In this document: piece after piece, positions 17,601-25,789 of the stretch
Layout: every line of letters begins with the position of its first letter
Numbering within the stretch: position 1 is the stretch's first letter
Virus record (IMG/VR): IMGVR_UViG_3300014720_000087
Coordinates: 1 to 35,271 of that record
From: a virus
Strand: one strand, 5' to 3'
Length of the DNA stretch: 35,271 nt
Notes under the pieces: model-generated
Seen by the model: the letters and a program-made list of their open reading frames with translations, nothing else
Database searches by the model: none
What the model was told of the DNA's origin: nothing
Made by a program: the position numbers and the translations under genes

Positions 17601-19166
17601 ATCAATTCTAAATAATTGACTTCCTACTGTAATAAAATCGCCGCCTTCTAACTGAGTATCGAACGATGTACCCGATCCTGTAATAGTTGCACTACCAGAA
17701 GTAGTAGATACTGTACCTGTTAATGAAACTTGATTAGGTACAATATTAGCAGTAAAATCAGTGAATGTTCCATTATCATAATATAATTGTTTAACATCTT
17801 CTTCAAATTTAAATCCAGTTACCATATTAACATCAAAGAGATACATCTTGTAAATTGCTGATGTACTACCTAAAGTACCTGAATTATAATCGATTGCTCT
17901 TACTCTAGCATTACCAACAATATTGGCACCTGATGCTGGAAAAGATTTAGCAGTAGTGTAGCGATCATAGAGTTGCACTTGAACCATATTTGTAATATCT
18001 GGGATACTATGCACGTCTGTAATGTAAATATAATTACCTACTTCTGTGGCTATTGTACCAGAATTAACATTGGCAAAGTTTCTTGCCTTGCTTCCTAAAA
18101 CATATTTCTTATTAACATTCTCAATTTCGTAACCTTTTACATATGCCTTACCTCTGGATAAGGAAGCTACGTAAAGATCATCGTTACCGCCATCTGACGA
18201 AGTTAAATATCCGTCTCTAATTGCATTACCAGATTTTAGATGATTTAATAATTCTAATGCGAAAGGTCTAACTACATAATCACCTGATTCGTCGTATGTG
18301 CGTCTTGCTAGAGTATCTGCTAATAAATTATATTCTACTGTTGGTTTTAAAAAGGTTATTTCATTGCTTTGAATTCTCATCAATTCAATAAAATTGGGAT
18401 CATCAATAGTACTATTAAATGTTAATGCTCTTGCCTCAAGTGTTAAATCAATTTTATATCTATCAGCGCCCGGAGCAAAATAATTTGAAAAACCTACTGC
18501 AGGATCTAGTAATGATGAGTCTTCAGTGTCATCAATAATATCCTCAGTAATTAAGAAACCTATTTTTTTATCTGAACTAACTGAACTATATTTGCTTACG
18601 ATAAGAGTAGAATTAGGGAAATAAGCAAAGGTGCCCTTTGTAAATACTACACCTTGGCTAATATTAAATGCTGTTCCTGCACCACAGGGAGAAATAACTG
18701 CTGCTCGAACTGAAATAGTAGATGTAGAATTAACTAATATTTCATTTGCTTCAAATTGACTAGTTAAACCAGTAGTACCAGCATTGATGTACTTAACAAA
18801 AATTGTAGGAGGATCTTCACCGGTAGCAACTGTTTGATTAACAACTATAGCTTTTAATCCGGTAGATTGTCCTGTTAAAGTGTCGCCTACTAGATCTTCA
18901 ATAACATTGTCTGCATCTACAGAATTATATGTGGATTGTAACTTAACAAACTTATAGTTTCTTTCGTAGTGAATTTGTCCAGGCTGAACTATAGAACCTT
19001 CTTTGAAGATATGGGCACCAAATCTCTCTATTTGCTTTTGCAAGATAGATTGTAACTGAGTAAGTTCTCTAGCTTGGACAGCTCTTCCTGGACGAAACAG
19101 TATACGATAAAACTGTTTGGTCTCGTTAAAATCGTCGTAGTATGGACTTTGATTACTTACGTACAT
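14637..19166 (-). CDS. DUF4815 giant baseplate protein
   Basis: A 1509-residue protein whose N-terminus has the DUF4815 signature: SPYYDDFNETKQFYRILFRP, GRAVQARELTQLQSILQKQI and ERFGAHIFKEGSIVQPGQI. Proteins of this family occupy the position of the late wedge proteins (T4 gp9-gp10) in T4-like marine phages and are virion structural components. Later regions are long beta-rich segments and a C-terminal helical stretch (NNYDSLQQKLEVWKAAYYQS) ending in VIHDGKTLVKVGP. An AAGG ribosome-binding sequence precedes the ATG at 19166, and gp8 ends 10 bases upstream. Assignment as a wedge protein is by family plus synteny. Confidence 0.75.
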   Translation of the reverse strand: MYVSNQSPYYDDFNETKQFYRILFRPGRAVQARELTQLQSILQKQIERFGAHIFKEGSIVQPGQIHYERNYKFVKLQSTYNSVDADNVIEDLVGDTLTGQSTGLKAIVVNQTVATGEDPPTIFVKYINAGTTGLTSQFEANEILVNSTSTISVRAAVISPCGAGTAFNISQGVVFTKGTFAYFPNSTLIVSKYSSVSSDKKIGFLITEDIIDDTEDSSLLDPAVGFSNYFAPGADRYKIDLTLEARALTFNSTIDDPNFIELMRIQSNEITFLKPTVEYNLLADTLARRTYDESGDYVVRPFALELLNHLKSGNAIRDGYLTSSDGGNDDLYVASLSRGKAYVKGYEIENVNKKYVLGSKARNFANVNSGTIATEVGNYIYITDVHSIPDITNMVQVQLYDRYTTAKSFPASGANIVGNARVRAIDYNSGTLGSTSAIYKMYLFDVNMVTGFKFEEDVKQLYYDNGTFTDFTANIVPNQVSLTGTVSTTSGSATITGSGTSFDTQLEGGDFITVGSQLFRIDSITNAISLAAVTSATATVSGVNFTLNEAAIQEGNKLFYVFELPYKIIKAVDTTNSETDYQVRRVYDFSLSAGQYTLTAGTDETFAPYSSDNYQIVIQADGSWKDLSGLVTRGGTPTGKTVTFNLSGNASLTSAAVRAITTVNKTTAAALRKSKTLNSDATLDVTTQATGTAAIISLGKADVYGLKSVSMSTTAFGTSYSSTNASDITERYTLDNGQRATFYDVGRIVLKPGKTPPTGPIRITFDYFSHGSGDYFSVDSYNDVDYKSIPSISLYGKTFNLRDCLDFRPRINDAGTGFSGTGSSQTEFLESETDFQTDFQYYLPKVDKLVLDKSGNAYIISGPSVANPPEPKTPDDAVALYILKQNAYVFNVNTDINITEIDNRRYTMRDIGRIENRVKNLEYYTTLNLLENETASLQIQDADGFDRFKNGFIVDNFSGHGVGDVTNPDYSVSIDLNKRELRPRFSQDFVRLYEFSENFLNPATLRAANSYAKVGDCLLPTYTEEALVQNSIASKDEFINPFNILTFRGVMTLTPSSDIWFDTLTLPVLNENNNGKYDTLTSFSQARVGYDSIYGGWRNYWFGEEKSETKVVDTTTNKSSVIKTTDAFAALSSARFEIVETFDTTAEGEKIVSRVVIPKMRSMDIGFNASGLKPNTVVYAFFDDVDVSNYTVLDYMSANTISQLKGAYYVANVAYNNDLITDDKGNLKGIFNYRSEDLDMPVGTKIFRLSDSPTNGLDRTTYADAVYQASGELIIKDEYTTLRPKGFPGAGNGANANVKLKVVPTYTVTGEVTASWGGGSIGLQSAVGAYLERAGFTSSDVVNVNEAGLDTVGGAVDTDTFFTAQQGFDYNAYTDAVNNQSFANMNQSIQEMATGVITGAREFITNNYDSLQQKLEVWKAAYYQSLGAGASTDAALAVARQRASEVGWHPFFIDVMEQLATDPAGSFANALLGDSPDQQTLVTRLSILAAGQAVLGVIHDGKTLVKVGP

Positions 19167-19175
19167 GTGTTACCT

Positions 19176-20489
19176 TTAAAATTCAATCACTAAGTAAAGT
19201 GATTCAGTTTGATCTATAGCTCTTTGAATAGGTCTAAATGTATCTACGTAAATTATTTGACCAGAATCGGGTTGTATTTCTTGATTAGTTATAGATACTA
19301 AAGTTCCTACTGCGCCACCTGCTCCAGTTACTATATCACCCACAGCAAAAACATTGGCATTTGCTGTTTTATTTTCTGCCTGAAAATATCTAATGTTTGC
19401 TTTTGAATTGCCTGCGTCAGCAGATATTGAAGTAATAACCGCATTAGCTTTTGAGTTGCTACCAATAACATATTCATCTAATACATATGTTCCAGCTACA
19501 TTGGAAAGATATAAGTTTTTGGTTAATTTATATGCTGAACCACCCGCTACTGTAGAAGTACCATATAGTTGCGGATCCTTAACTAATCCTGATATTCTAA
19601 AATCATTATCTATAGGAAAAATACCACCTTCCTCATTCTCGAGACGAGCATTGATCATCACATAATAACCACCCAATTCAATTCTAGCATTCGAACCGTG
19701 CCCGCCTTTGGGACTTATAATTGCTCTGGCTACAGCATTGGAACCACCGCCCCCTGAAATTGTAATATTGGCATATCTATATCCCGAACCAACATTAACC
19801 ATATTAATTGCTGAAACAATATTACCGTTCAGCGTAGCATTTGCCGATGCCCCAACCCCATCGCCTGTGATTGTAATAGTAGGTGCGGTATTATATCCTG
19901 TCCCAGAATTAGTAACTATAGCTACATTTATAGCGCCATCTACAGCAGCATTGGAAACATCATTAATTTCTGTTTCAACATACATAAAGTCTGAAGTCAA
20001 AAATCTTGATAATTTAGCAGCAGGAACAGTATACATATACTTCCATTTGTATCCATCTGCTGTTGTAATTACACTTGTAGATGTGCCTGTTGGTTTTGTG
20101 TTTGATGCAGTACCGCTGTTATTGAATAAGCATTTATATACATTATAGTTCGAAGGATCAATAACATAGAATTGATTATTAAAAATATTACTTAGGGTAT
20201 GATCGTATTGAGAATAAATTGTTCCAGATGTCCAATTGTATCTGGGAATCACATAAGCTACATCTGTACTAAGAACACGCTTCATAGCAATCATTCTATC
20301 ATACAATCTAAAATCAAGTGCGGCGTTATCTGTTTCTGTAGCAACAGTGCCTGTACTATCTAAGTTATTTTCCCAGGCATCGGTTCTCGCAATAAAAACG
20401 TAGATATTTGATGAAGCTGGTTCTGAGAACCCCTCCACAAATTGTTCTGCTTGGTGATGTTTAAAAGATGTGGTTACTAGCGCGCCCAT
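19176..20489 (-). CDS. gp8: Baseplate wedge protein gp8
   Basis: A 437-residue homologue of T4 gp8. Diagnostic segments are SSNIYVFIARTDAWENN, VIPRYNWTSGTIYSQYDH, FYVIDPSNYNVYKCLFNN and ADGYKWKYMYTVPAAKL. The length is moderately above T4 gp8 (about 334), with glycine/asparagine-rich inserts in the middle (for example GYRYANITISGGGGSNA) that are usual for marine relatives. gp8 is a dimer in each wedge and binds gp10, gp7 and gp6 in T4. A TATAAATA box at 20512-20519 sits in front of the gene, so it may head its own late transcript. Confidence 0.85.
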   Translation of the reverse strand: MGALVTTSFKHHQAEQFVEGFSEPASSNIYVFIARTDAWENNLDSTGTVATETDNAALDFRLYDRMIAMKRVLSTDVAYVIPRYNWTSGTIYSQYDHTLSNIFNNQFYVIDPSNYNVYKCLFNNSGTASNTKPTGTSTSVITTADGYKWKYMYTVPAAKLSRFLTSDFMYVETEINDVSNAAVDGAINVAIVTNSGTGYNTAPTITITGDGVGASANATLNGNIVSAINMVNVGSGYRYANITISGGGGSNAVARAIISPKGGHGSNARIELGGYYVMINARLENEEGGIFPIDNDFRISGLVKDPQLYGTSTVAGGSAYKLTKNLYLSNVAGTYVLDEYVIGSNSKANAVITSISADAGNSKANIRYFQAENKTANANVFAVGDIVTGAGGAVGTLVSITNQEIQPDSGQIIYVDTFRPIQRAIDQTESLYLVIEF

Positions 20490-20511
20490 ATTTACTTTTC
20501 GGTTAACTGAT

Positions 20512-20519
20512 TATTTATA
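20512..20519 (-). promoter_or_regulatory. T4-type late promoter box TATAAATA
   Basis: A perfect leftward TATAAATA lies in the 34-base gap between the gp7-position gene and gp8. The predicted start is near 20506, 17 bases before the gp8 ATG. It is one of only two perfect intergenic copies in the leftward unit. Confidence 0.7.
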
Positions 20520-20523
20520 TTAT

Positions 20524-23271
20524 CTAGATAGCAATATAAACCGTATTGTCCACAGTGTATTCAAGAGTATCTACTGTAATTCTTGTACTATCCGCTCTTA
20601 CATTGCCCAATATCTTAATAGGATAAAAATTAGGGGAAACTTTAACATTCTGTACACCTTGCAATGTAGTGTCTATAATAACTTCACCGAATACCTCAAA
20701 CCCAGCAGGATGCAATAATTTCTTCACTGCCTCACGCCAAGCCGATAATGGTTGAGATGATCTAATTACGTATGAGAACGGCTGATAATAAACTCGATCA
20801 TCCGTGCCTATTCTACCTTCAATAACGAAATTCTCATCAAGCTTTCCTGCATTATCAATCCATCTGCCCTGTCCTATCCCCATTGCGCCAATATTAGCTT
20901 GTAGATTAGCCGATTTGGAATAGTATACAGTTACATTACCTTTAGTATTCGCATTAGCATAGTTAAATGTGAATGCTCTGCTATGTGGTACCGAAACTAC
21001 GGTGAAAGTATTTGCATAATCTTCTATATCATCAGGTAAAATAGATGTTACTACTACGTTGCCAGATGTGTTTCGAATGTTGGATGCGACATTTGATGTG
21101 ACGTATAACGATTTTATTGTTGGGACCGAAGCAACTACTACAGTAGTATGCCTGTTAATAATATTACTTATATCCTTATTAGATACCGTAACATTACCTC
21201 TAGTGTTGGCATTTGCTAAAGTAAATCCGATATTGGTAAATGTTGGATACCCATTACTTGTAACTACTGCAGTAATGGTAGTATTAACCAATGTATTTGG
21301 ATAACCATTTGAGATCGTTATAGTACCAACAGCATCTGCATTTGTTCTTGAAAATATTAAACGTCTGGTATTGGGAACAGATGTTACTGTTGCTGTTTCA
21401 GTAACATTTTTTAGCTTACTTGATACAAGATACACATTTCCCAATGAGACATTAGATGCGGCATTAGCGGTGGCATAAATTGTAGTGTTGCTTGCTATAT
21501 TGGCTACAGTAAAGATATTGCTGTAGTTGATAGTTATTGTATCACCGACTACTAAATTAGCATTAAAATAGGTATTCTGCCCAGTAATAACATTACTGTT
21601 AATGGATAAATTCGCTTTACCTGCTAGCTGAGGTTTATCAGTATCATTTTTTATTAAAGCAGTAGTATAGGTAACATTTATAACATCATTGACTTTATAA
21701 GGATGGCTTCTCTGCAGAGTCATATCTGGTCCAGGAATGCCACCAAATGCTACAACAACTTGATTACCGACTAATTCAAATGTCCCAAGTACAATATTAC
21801 TTTGTGTTTCTTTAAAGTCTACCTTTACATTTTGCCCTGTAACAAAGGCATGTTGAGAAGTAAAGAACACGTTTACCGTACTGTTTACTGCATTTACAAT
21901 GTATGTCCCAGGAAGTGCATTGGTAAAGTTACTAGTAAATGCTACATTTACATTAGCACCTACCGAAAAATTATGTGGTTCAGCAAAATTTAATAATACA
22001 TTTGAGTTATTGGTTAATGCAAAATTACCATCATAAGAATCAACATCCGTTTTACCGAAGATTACATTAACATTATCACCAATCAACAATTCATGTTGTA
22101 TTGGGGTATTAACTAGAACAGAATTACCTTCTAATAAAAATCTTGAAGTATAGAATTTATTGGTAGTATACGCTACAGTTACTGTTCCATTTGTATTAGC
22201 ATTTCCAAATCCTTTATCAACTAAGAAAGTTTTAAGATTAGGAATCGATGATACAGTGAGACTGATATTACTGTTATTGTAGACGTTTCCGGTAGTAAAT
22301 TTAGCGGTTACATTATCACCAATCACTAAGCTATGATTATTAGATAATCTAATAGTAGCTACATTTGCTAAAAGAGTATACGTTCCTGTTTTTATTTCTG
22401 TAGGAGAACTAATGGTCACGTTTGGTTTGACATCGTAATTAATGCCAAAGTTAGTCATTCTAATATCTCTGATTGCGCCTGCATCAGAAACACTATTTAC
22501 TACTGCTGACGCTAGTCTACCATTTGAATCTGTAATAGTAATACTTTGTCCATTACGATAACCTAATCCTCCGGATATAACGTCTATATCACGAATAATA
22601 GGAATAAGATTAGCAGCAACAAAGGTTGTAGCACCTGTTAATGTATTGGCTAACTTAATACCTCGTATATTTTCACCAGCTAAAAAATCACCTTCTATAC
22701 TATTTTCATTAAGATATATTTCATAAATGTCATCGCCTAACGATTGAAACGAAATTACTGACTCAACAATAGCCGTGGCATTTGAAGTATTGCCGGTAAT
22801 CAATGTTCCTGCTAAATTAAACGGGCTACCTGATACTTCGGTTGCTCTAAGAATATGATCACGAGTCCATTTACCATCTGAGGGTTTTAATACCGACTCG
22901 TACGGATAAATGAAATCAATTTCCTCATTAAAAAGAATTCTAAATAATAGTCTATAGGCTTCTTCAGATCCTTTATACTTATTAAGGTCTCTGGAAAATT
23001 TTACAAACTGTCTTTTATCTGTTAAAATAGTTTTCGGAATACCTGAACTATATTGATTTAGAAAATAATCTACAAACGAATCTATAGTTGAGTCAATGTC
23101 GGCATATGATCTGGCATTTTGTAAAAGCTCTTGCGCACCTTGATCTTGCTCAATAAACTTGTAGTAATATTCTAAGAAAATTCTAAAAGTATCATAATCC
23201 GTGGATATATGCTCAGGTAACTGAGACGATATGAGAATAGATAATTTTTCTTTTAATCTGGTTGTAGGCAT
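20524..23271 (-). CDS. Baseplate wedge protein at gp7 position
   Basis: A 915-residue protein with a helical N-terminal domain: LKEKLSILISSQLPEHISTD, FRIFLEYYYKFIEQDQGAQE, IPKTILTDKRQFVKFSRDLN, YKGSEEAYRLLFRILFNEE and LKPSDGKWTRDHILRA. This N-terminus is characteristic of the protein between gp6 and gp8 in T4-like marine phages, which corresponds to T4 gp7 by gene order. After residue 150 follow many NVT-rich beta repeats of similar length, and a conserved C-terminal domain (IGQGRWIDNAGKLDENFVIE, LHPAGFEVFGEVI). It overlaps gp6 by one base. Identity with T4 gp7 rests on synteny. Confidence 0.65.
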   Translation of the reverse strand: MPTTRLKEKLSILISSQLPEHISTDYDTFRIFLEYYYKFIEQDQGAQELLQNARSYADIDSTIDSFVDYFLNQYSSGIPKTILTDKRQFVKFSRDLNKYKGSEEAYRLLFRILFNEEIDFIYPYESVLKPSDGKWTRDHILRATEVSGSPFNLAGTLITGNTSNATAIVESVISFQSLGDDIYEIYLNENSIEGDFLAGENIRGIKLANTLTGATTFVAANLIPIIRDIDVISGGLGYRNGQSITITDSNGRLASAVVNSVSDAGAIRDIRMTNFGINYDVKPNVTISSPTEIKTGTYTLLANVATIRLSNNHSLVIGDNVTAKFTTGNVYNNSNISLTVSSIPNLKTFLVDKGFGNANTNGTVTVAYTTNKFYTSRFLLEGNSVLVNTPIQHELLIGDNVNVIFGKTDVDSYDGNFALTNNSNVLLNFAEPHNFSVGANVNVAFTSNFTNALPGTYIVNAVNSTVNVFFTSQHAFVTGQNVKVDFKETQSNIVLGTFELVGNQVVVAFGGIPGPDMTLQRSHPYKVNDVINVTYTTALIKNDTDKPQLAGKANLSINSNVITGQNTYFNANLVVGDTITINYSNIFTVANIASNTTIYATANAASNVSLGNVYLVSSKLKNVTETATVTSVPNTRRLIFSRTNADAVGTITISNGYPNTLVNTTITAVVTSNGYPTFTNIGFTLANANTRGNVTVSNKDISNIINRHTTVVVASVPTIKSLYVTSNVASNIRNTSGNVVVTSILPDDIEDYANTFTVVSVPHSRAFTFNYANANTKGNVTVYYSKSANLQANIGAMGIGQGRWIDNAGKLDENFVIEGRIGTDDRVYYQPFSYVIRSSQPLSAWREAVKKLLHPAGFEVFGEVIIDTTLQGVQNVKVSPNFYPIKILGNVRADSTRITVDTLEYTVDNTVYIAI

Positions 23272-25121
23272 TATAGTGCTACATCGACTGCTGTTACAGT
23301 AAGACCTTGTAATCTATTTGATTGTGAATCTAAGGTGCTATCATCTAATACTAAAATTTGTTCTCTGTTCACTGCTAAATCATACGAGGATTCTTGCATT
23401 TCAACGGTTATTCTTAAATCATTTTGCCCAGTTGGATATCCAATCGGAATGAAACTGGTTATACTTAGAACGCCCGTAGCGTAATTTACTGTCCCAACAT
23501 TGTTATTGATAACAGTATCAGACACCACGTCTTTAAGTTGTAATGTGCCTGTGCCATTATAATTGATAGGATTATCATTAGGAGAATCAACTAAAACTAC
23601 AGGAGAAACTATACCGCCAGAAACAACACTGAATCTAGTTGATTTAACCCCGTATGGATGAATTCTATTATAAAATCTTATTGCACTAGCACCTTCAAAC
23701 GAATTTGAAACATTTAAGGTAGGTTCAATTCTTTTTTGCAGATTAATTTCAATTAAAGATCCAACTATTGCCGTACTTGCGGCATCAATTGCGGAAGTTA
23801 ATTTAGAATAGTAAAAATCAGCATCAAATTTTTGCAGATTATTAGTAAAGAAGTTTTGAATAGCTGTTGTAGCTAATGTTACTATTTGTGCATTGGATAA
23901 TGTTGTATTTCTACTGTTGTATTTAACAGTAACACCTAGATTTACATAAAAATATTCAGGATCAACAAATTCCACTTGTATACCTAATAATTTCTTCGGA
24001 GCAAGTATTGTGTTTTTAATTGATTCTTTAGTTGTGTTACTTATTACGTATCCAAGATAAGGTTTCAAAGATACTAGTATTTTGCCATATATAGGAGGAT
24101 CATTATCCTCGCCTCCCCATACTGCAACTGATTCAGCAAGTGGATAACTTGTTTGTATAATGGATTTAAAATCTGCAGCAGTAACTGCTCTATTTTGTGC
24201 TAGATATTGTCTTGGCGCATTGAATTTTATCTCACTCAATGCTTCCTTTGCGGCGCCACCTGTGGAATTATCATTAACTGTAATTGTTACATTACTATTT
24301 CCACCAATAGTTCCAGTTAGTGTGAAGGTTTGATCTACTAAGTTAGAAACATTAGCAGCAGAACCATTTGATACCAAGTACTGAATAATAACTATGTTAC
24401 CAGGTGTTAATGCTTTACCTAAAACATTATCACCAAAGAATAATTGGTAACGACCATTTGCATTTTCTTCAAGATAAAATATTTTAGATCCTGCCTCTAC
24501 GCTACTTAAATCTGATGCTAATGTATAAACTTCTTGTGTAGTATCTGCGCTTGATGTTTGTACTAAAATTCTTAATGTCGAAGTATCGACGTTCTCCGAA
24601 GGAATCTCAAATTTTTCAGTTGGAGTACCAGATGCTACTGTGTATTTGTATTCAAAGCTTTGTCCTTCGGTTACTTGAATATTACTAAAAATATAATCTC
24701 CACCCGAAGGAGAAATAGTATGAGGTGACGTATTAACAAAGTTATACGTACCACCATTAATAGTAGTAGTGAATGTAGTATACCTATCCATTGTTAAAGA
24801 TGTTGGAGATCCTGCTGGACTATTTACTTGTATAGTTAATGTTGCTACAGCACCTCTAACTGATCTAGGAGTATAACCTAGATGTTTAGCAATCGAAACT
24901 GCAGATGTTCTTTTTACTGCACTATCTAAAAACATTTCATTTGCCAGCATATTGGCAAGATACGCGTTGTAGTGAGTGTTATAAGAAAGCAGATCAATAA
25001 GAGTCGACAGAGCCGATCCTTCGAAATCATAATCTGTAAATTCTGTTTGAGATTTTAGATAGGTTTTAAGATTTGTCTTGATAGTATCAAAATCAAGCTC
25101 TGCTACTCTTAGATTTGCCAT
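23271..25121 (-). CDS. gp6: Baseplate wedge protein gp6 (baseplate J-like)
   Basis: A 616-residue gp6 homologue. The N-terminus LDFDTIKTNLKTYLKSQTEF, TDYDFEGSALSTLIDLLSYN and THYNAYLANMLANEMFLDSA is highly diagnostic, as is SAVSIAKHLGYTPRSVRGA. A baseplate-J core follows (LYLEENANGRYQLFFGDNVL-like segment, AVTAADFKSIIQTSYPLAES). T4 gp6 forms the inner ring of wedge dimers that triggers sheath contraction, together with gp25 and gp53, both encoded just upstream here. The length is near that of T4 gp6 (660). The gene starts directly after the gp25 stop. Confidence 0.9.
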   Translation of the reverse strand: MANLRVAELDFDTIKTNLKTYLKSQTEFTDYDFEGSALSTLIDLLSYNTHYNAYLANMLANEMFLDSAVKRTSAVSIAKHLGYTPRSVRGAVATLTIQVNSPAGSPTSLTMDRYTTFTTTINGGTYNFVNTSPHTISPSGGDYIFSNIQVTEGQSFEYKYTVASGTPTEKFEIPSENVDTSTLRILVQTSSADTTQEVYTLASDLSSVEAGSKIFYLEENANGRYQLFFGDNVLGKALTPGNIVIIQYLVSNGSAANVSNLVDQTFTLTGTIGGNSNVTITVNDNSTGGAAKEALSEIKFNAPRQYLAQNRAVTAADFKSIIQTSYPLAESVAVWGGEDNDPPIYGKILVSLKPYLGYVISNTTKESIKNTILAPKKLLGIQVEFVDPEYFYVNLGVTVKYNSRNTTLSNAQIVTLATTAIQNFFTNNLQKFDADFYYSKLTSAIDAASTAIVGSLIEINLQKRIEPTLNVSNSFEGASAIRFYNRIHPYGVKSTRFSVVSGGIVSPVVLVDSPNDNPINYNGTGTLQLKDVVSDTVINNNVGTVNYATGVLSITSFIPIGYPTGQNDLRITVEMQESSYDLAVNREQILVLDDSTLDSQSNRLQGLTVTAVDVAL

Positions 25122-25523
25122 TTATCGTACTCTATTTAAAGCAGTCGTAAGTGTTACTGGTCTATCAGAATTCACAACTTGAAATTCTACGGACACTTCA
25201 ACACCATTACTATCTGGCTGAGGATTTATTCTTACATTCAATAATCTAACACGAGGCTCAAATTTATTTACAACATCTATGATAGTTTGTTGCATTGTTC
25301 TTTCTACAATTGGATCCCAATTTTCAAACAACAAACTATGTATTTGGCAACCTATTTCTGGATGAAAGGGTCTTTCGTAGTGTTTGGTTAGCAGCAAGTT
25401 TCTTAAAGATTGTTTGATAGAATCATCGTCTGTTTTCTTCACGATATCCGCAGTAGACGGGTGCTTGGTGAAAAGAAAACTAAAATCTTTAAACTGCCTA
25501 ACTTTTCTATCTACGGTTGTCAT
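25122..25523 (-). CDS. gp25: Baseplate wedge protein gp25
   Basis: A 133-residue member of the GPW/gp25 family. The core LLLTKHYERPFHPEIGCQIH and the EPR motif at 89-91 (KFEPRVRLLNV) are diagnostic; the C-terminal strands (VEVSVEFQVVNSDRPVTLTT) complete the fold. gp25 joins gp6 and gp53 in the inner wedge core and contacts the first sheath ring. The length matches T4 gp25 (132). The start overlaps the PAAR stop by 4 bases. Confidence 0.93.
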   Translation of the reverse strand: MTTVDRKVRQFKDFSFLFTKHPSTADIVKKTDDDSIKQSLRNLLLTKHYERPFHPEIGCQIHSLLFENWDPIVERTMQQTIIDVVNKFEPRVRLLNVRINPQPDSNGVEVSVEFQVVNSDRPVTLTTALNRVR

Positions 25524-25768
25524 GACCCTACTATTACTTTAGAACTACTTGAATTTACATTATCATTACGAGTATCTCCATCACCTAATCTACATACTGC
25601 CCATCCATTGATGAATACTTTTTGACTACCCTCTACCATAGTGTCATTTCCTGTGTCTTTGTCGCCTACTCTCACTACCCCTCTATTTTCTACAAATACT
25701 TTATTACTCCCTTGGTTCTTAGTGTCACCTCGGGTATCAGTATCATTAATGCGGGCTATTCCGGGCAT
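25520..25768 (-). CDS. PAAR-repeat tail-tip protein (gp5.4 analogue)
   Basis: An 82-residue protein with repeated short hairpins typical of PAAR tips: MPGIARINDTDTRGD, VVRVGDKDTGNDTM, and AVCRLGDGDTRNDN, each followed by a (K/Q)(V/K)F(V/I)(E/N)(N/G) strand. PAAR proteins cap the central needle and sharpen the membrane-piercing spike, often binding a metal. It lies just downstream of the needle gene and 4 bases into gp25, in keeping with T4 gp5.4's role on gp5. Only one Cys and no His are present, so the metal-site residues differ from classical PAAR proteins. Confidence 0.8.
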   Translation of the reverse strand: MPGIARINDTDTRGDTKNQGSNKVFVENRGVVRVGDKDTGNDTMVEGSQKVFINGWAVCRLGDGDTRNDNVNSSSSKVIVGS

Positions 25769-25789
25769 CTATTATTTATTTGATAAGAA

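Noticed and set aside
25773-25780. Leftward AATAAATA just before the PAAR gene
   Set aside because: The predicted start would fall on the ATG itself, leaving no leader.
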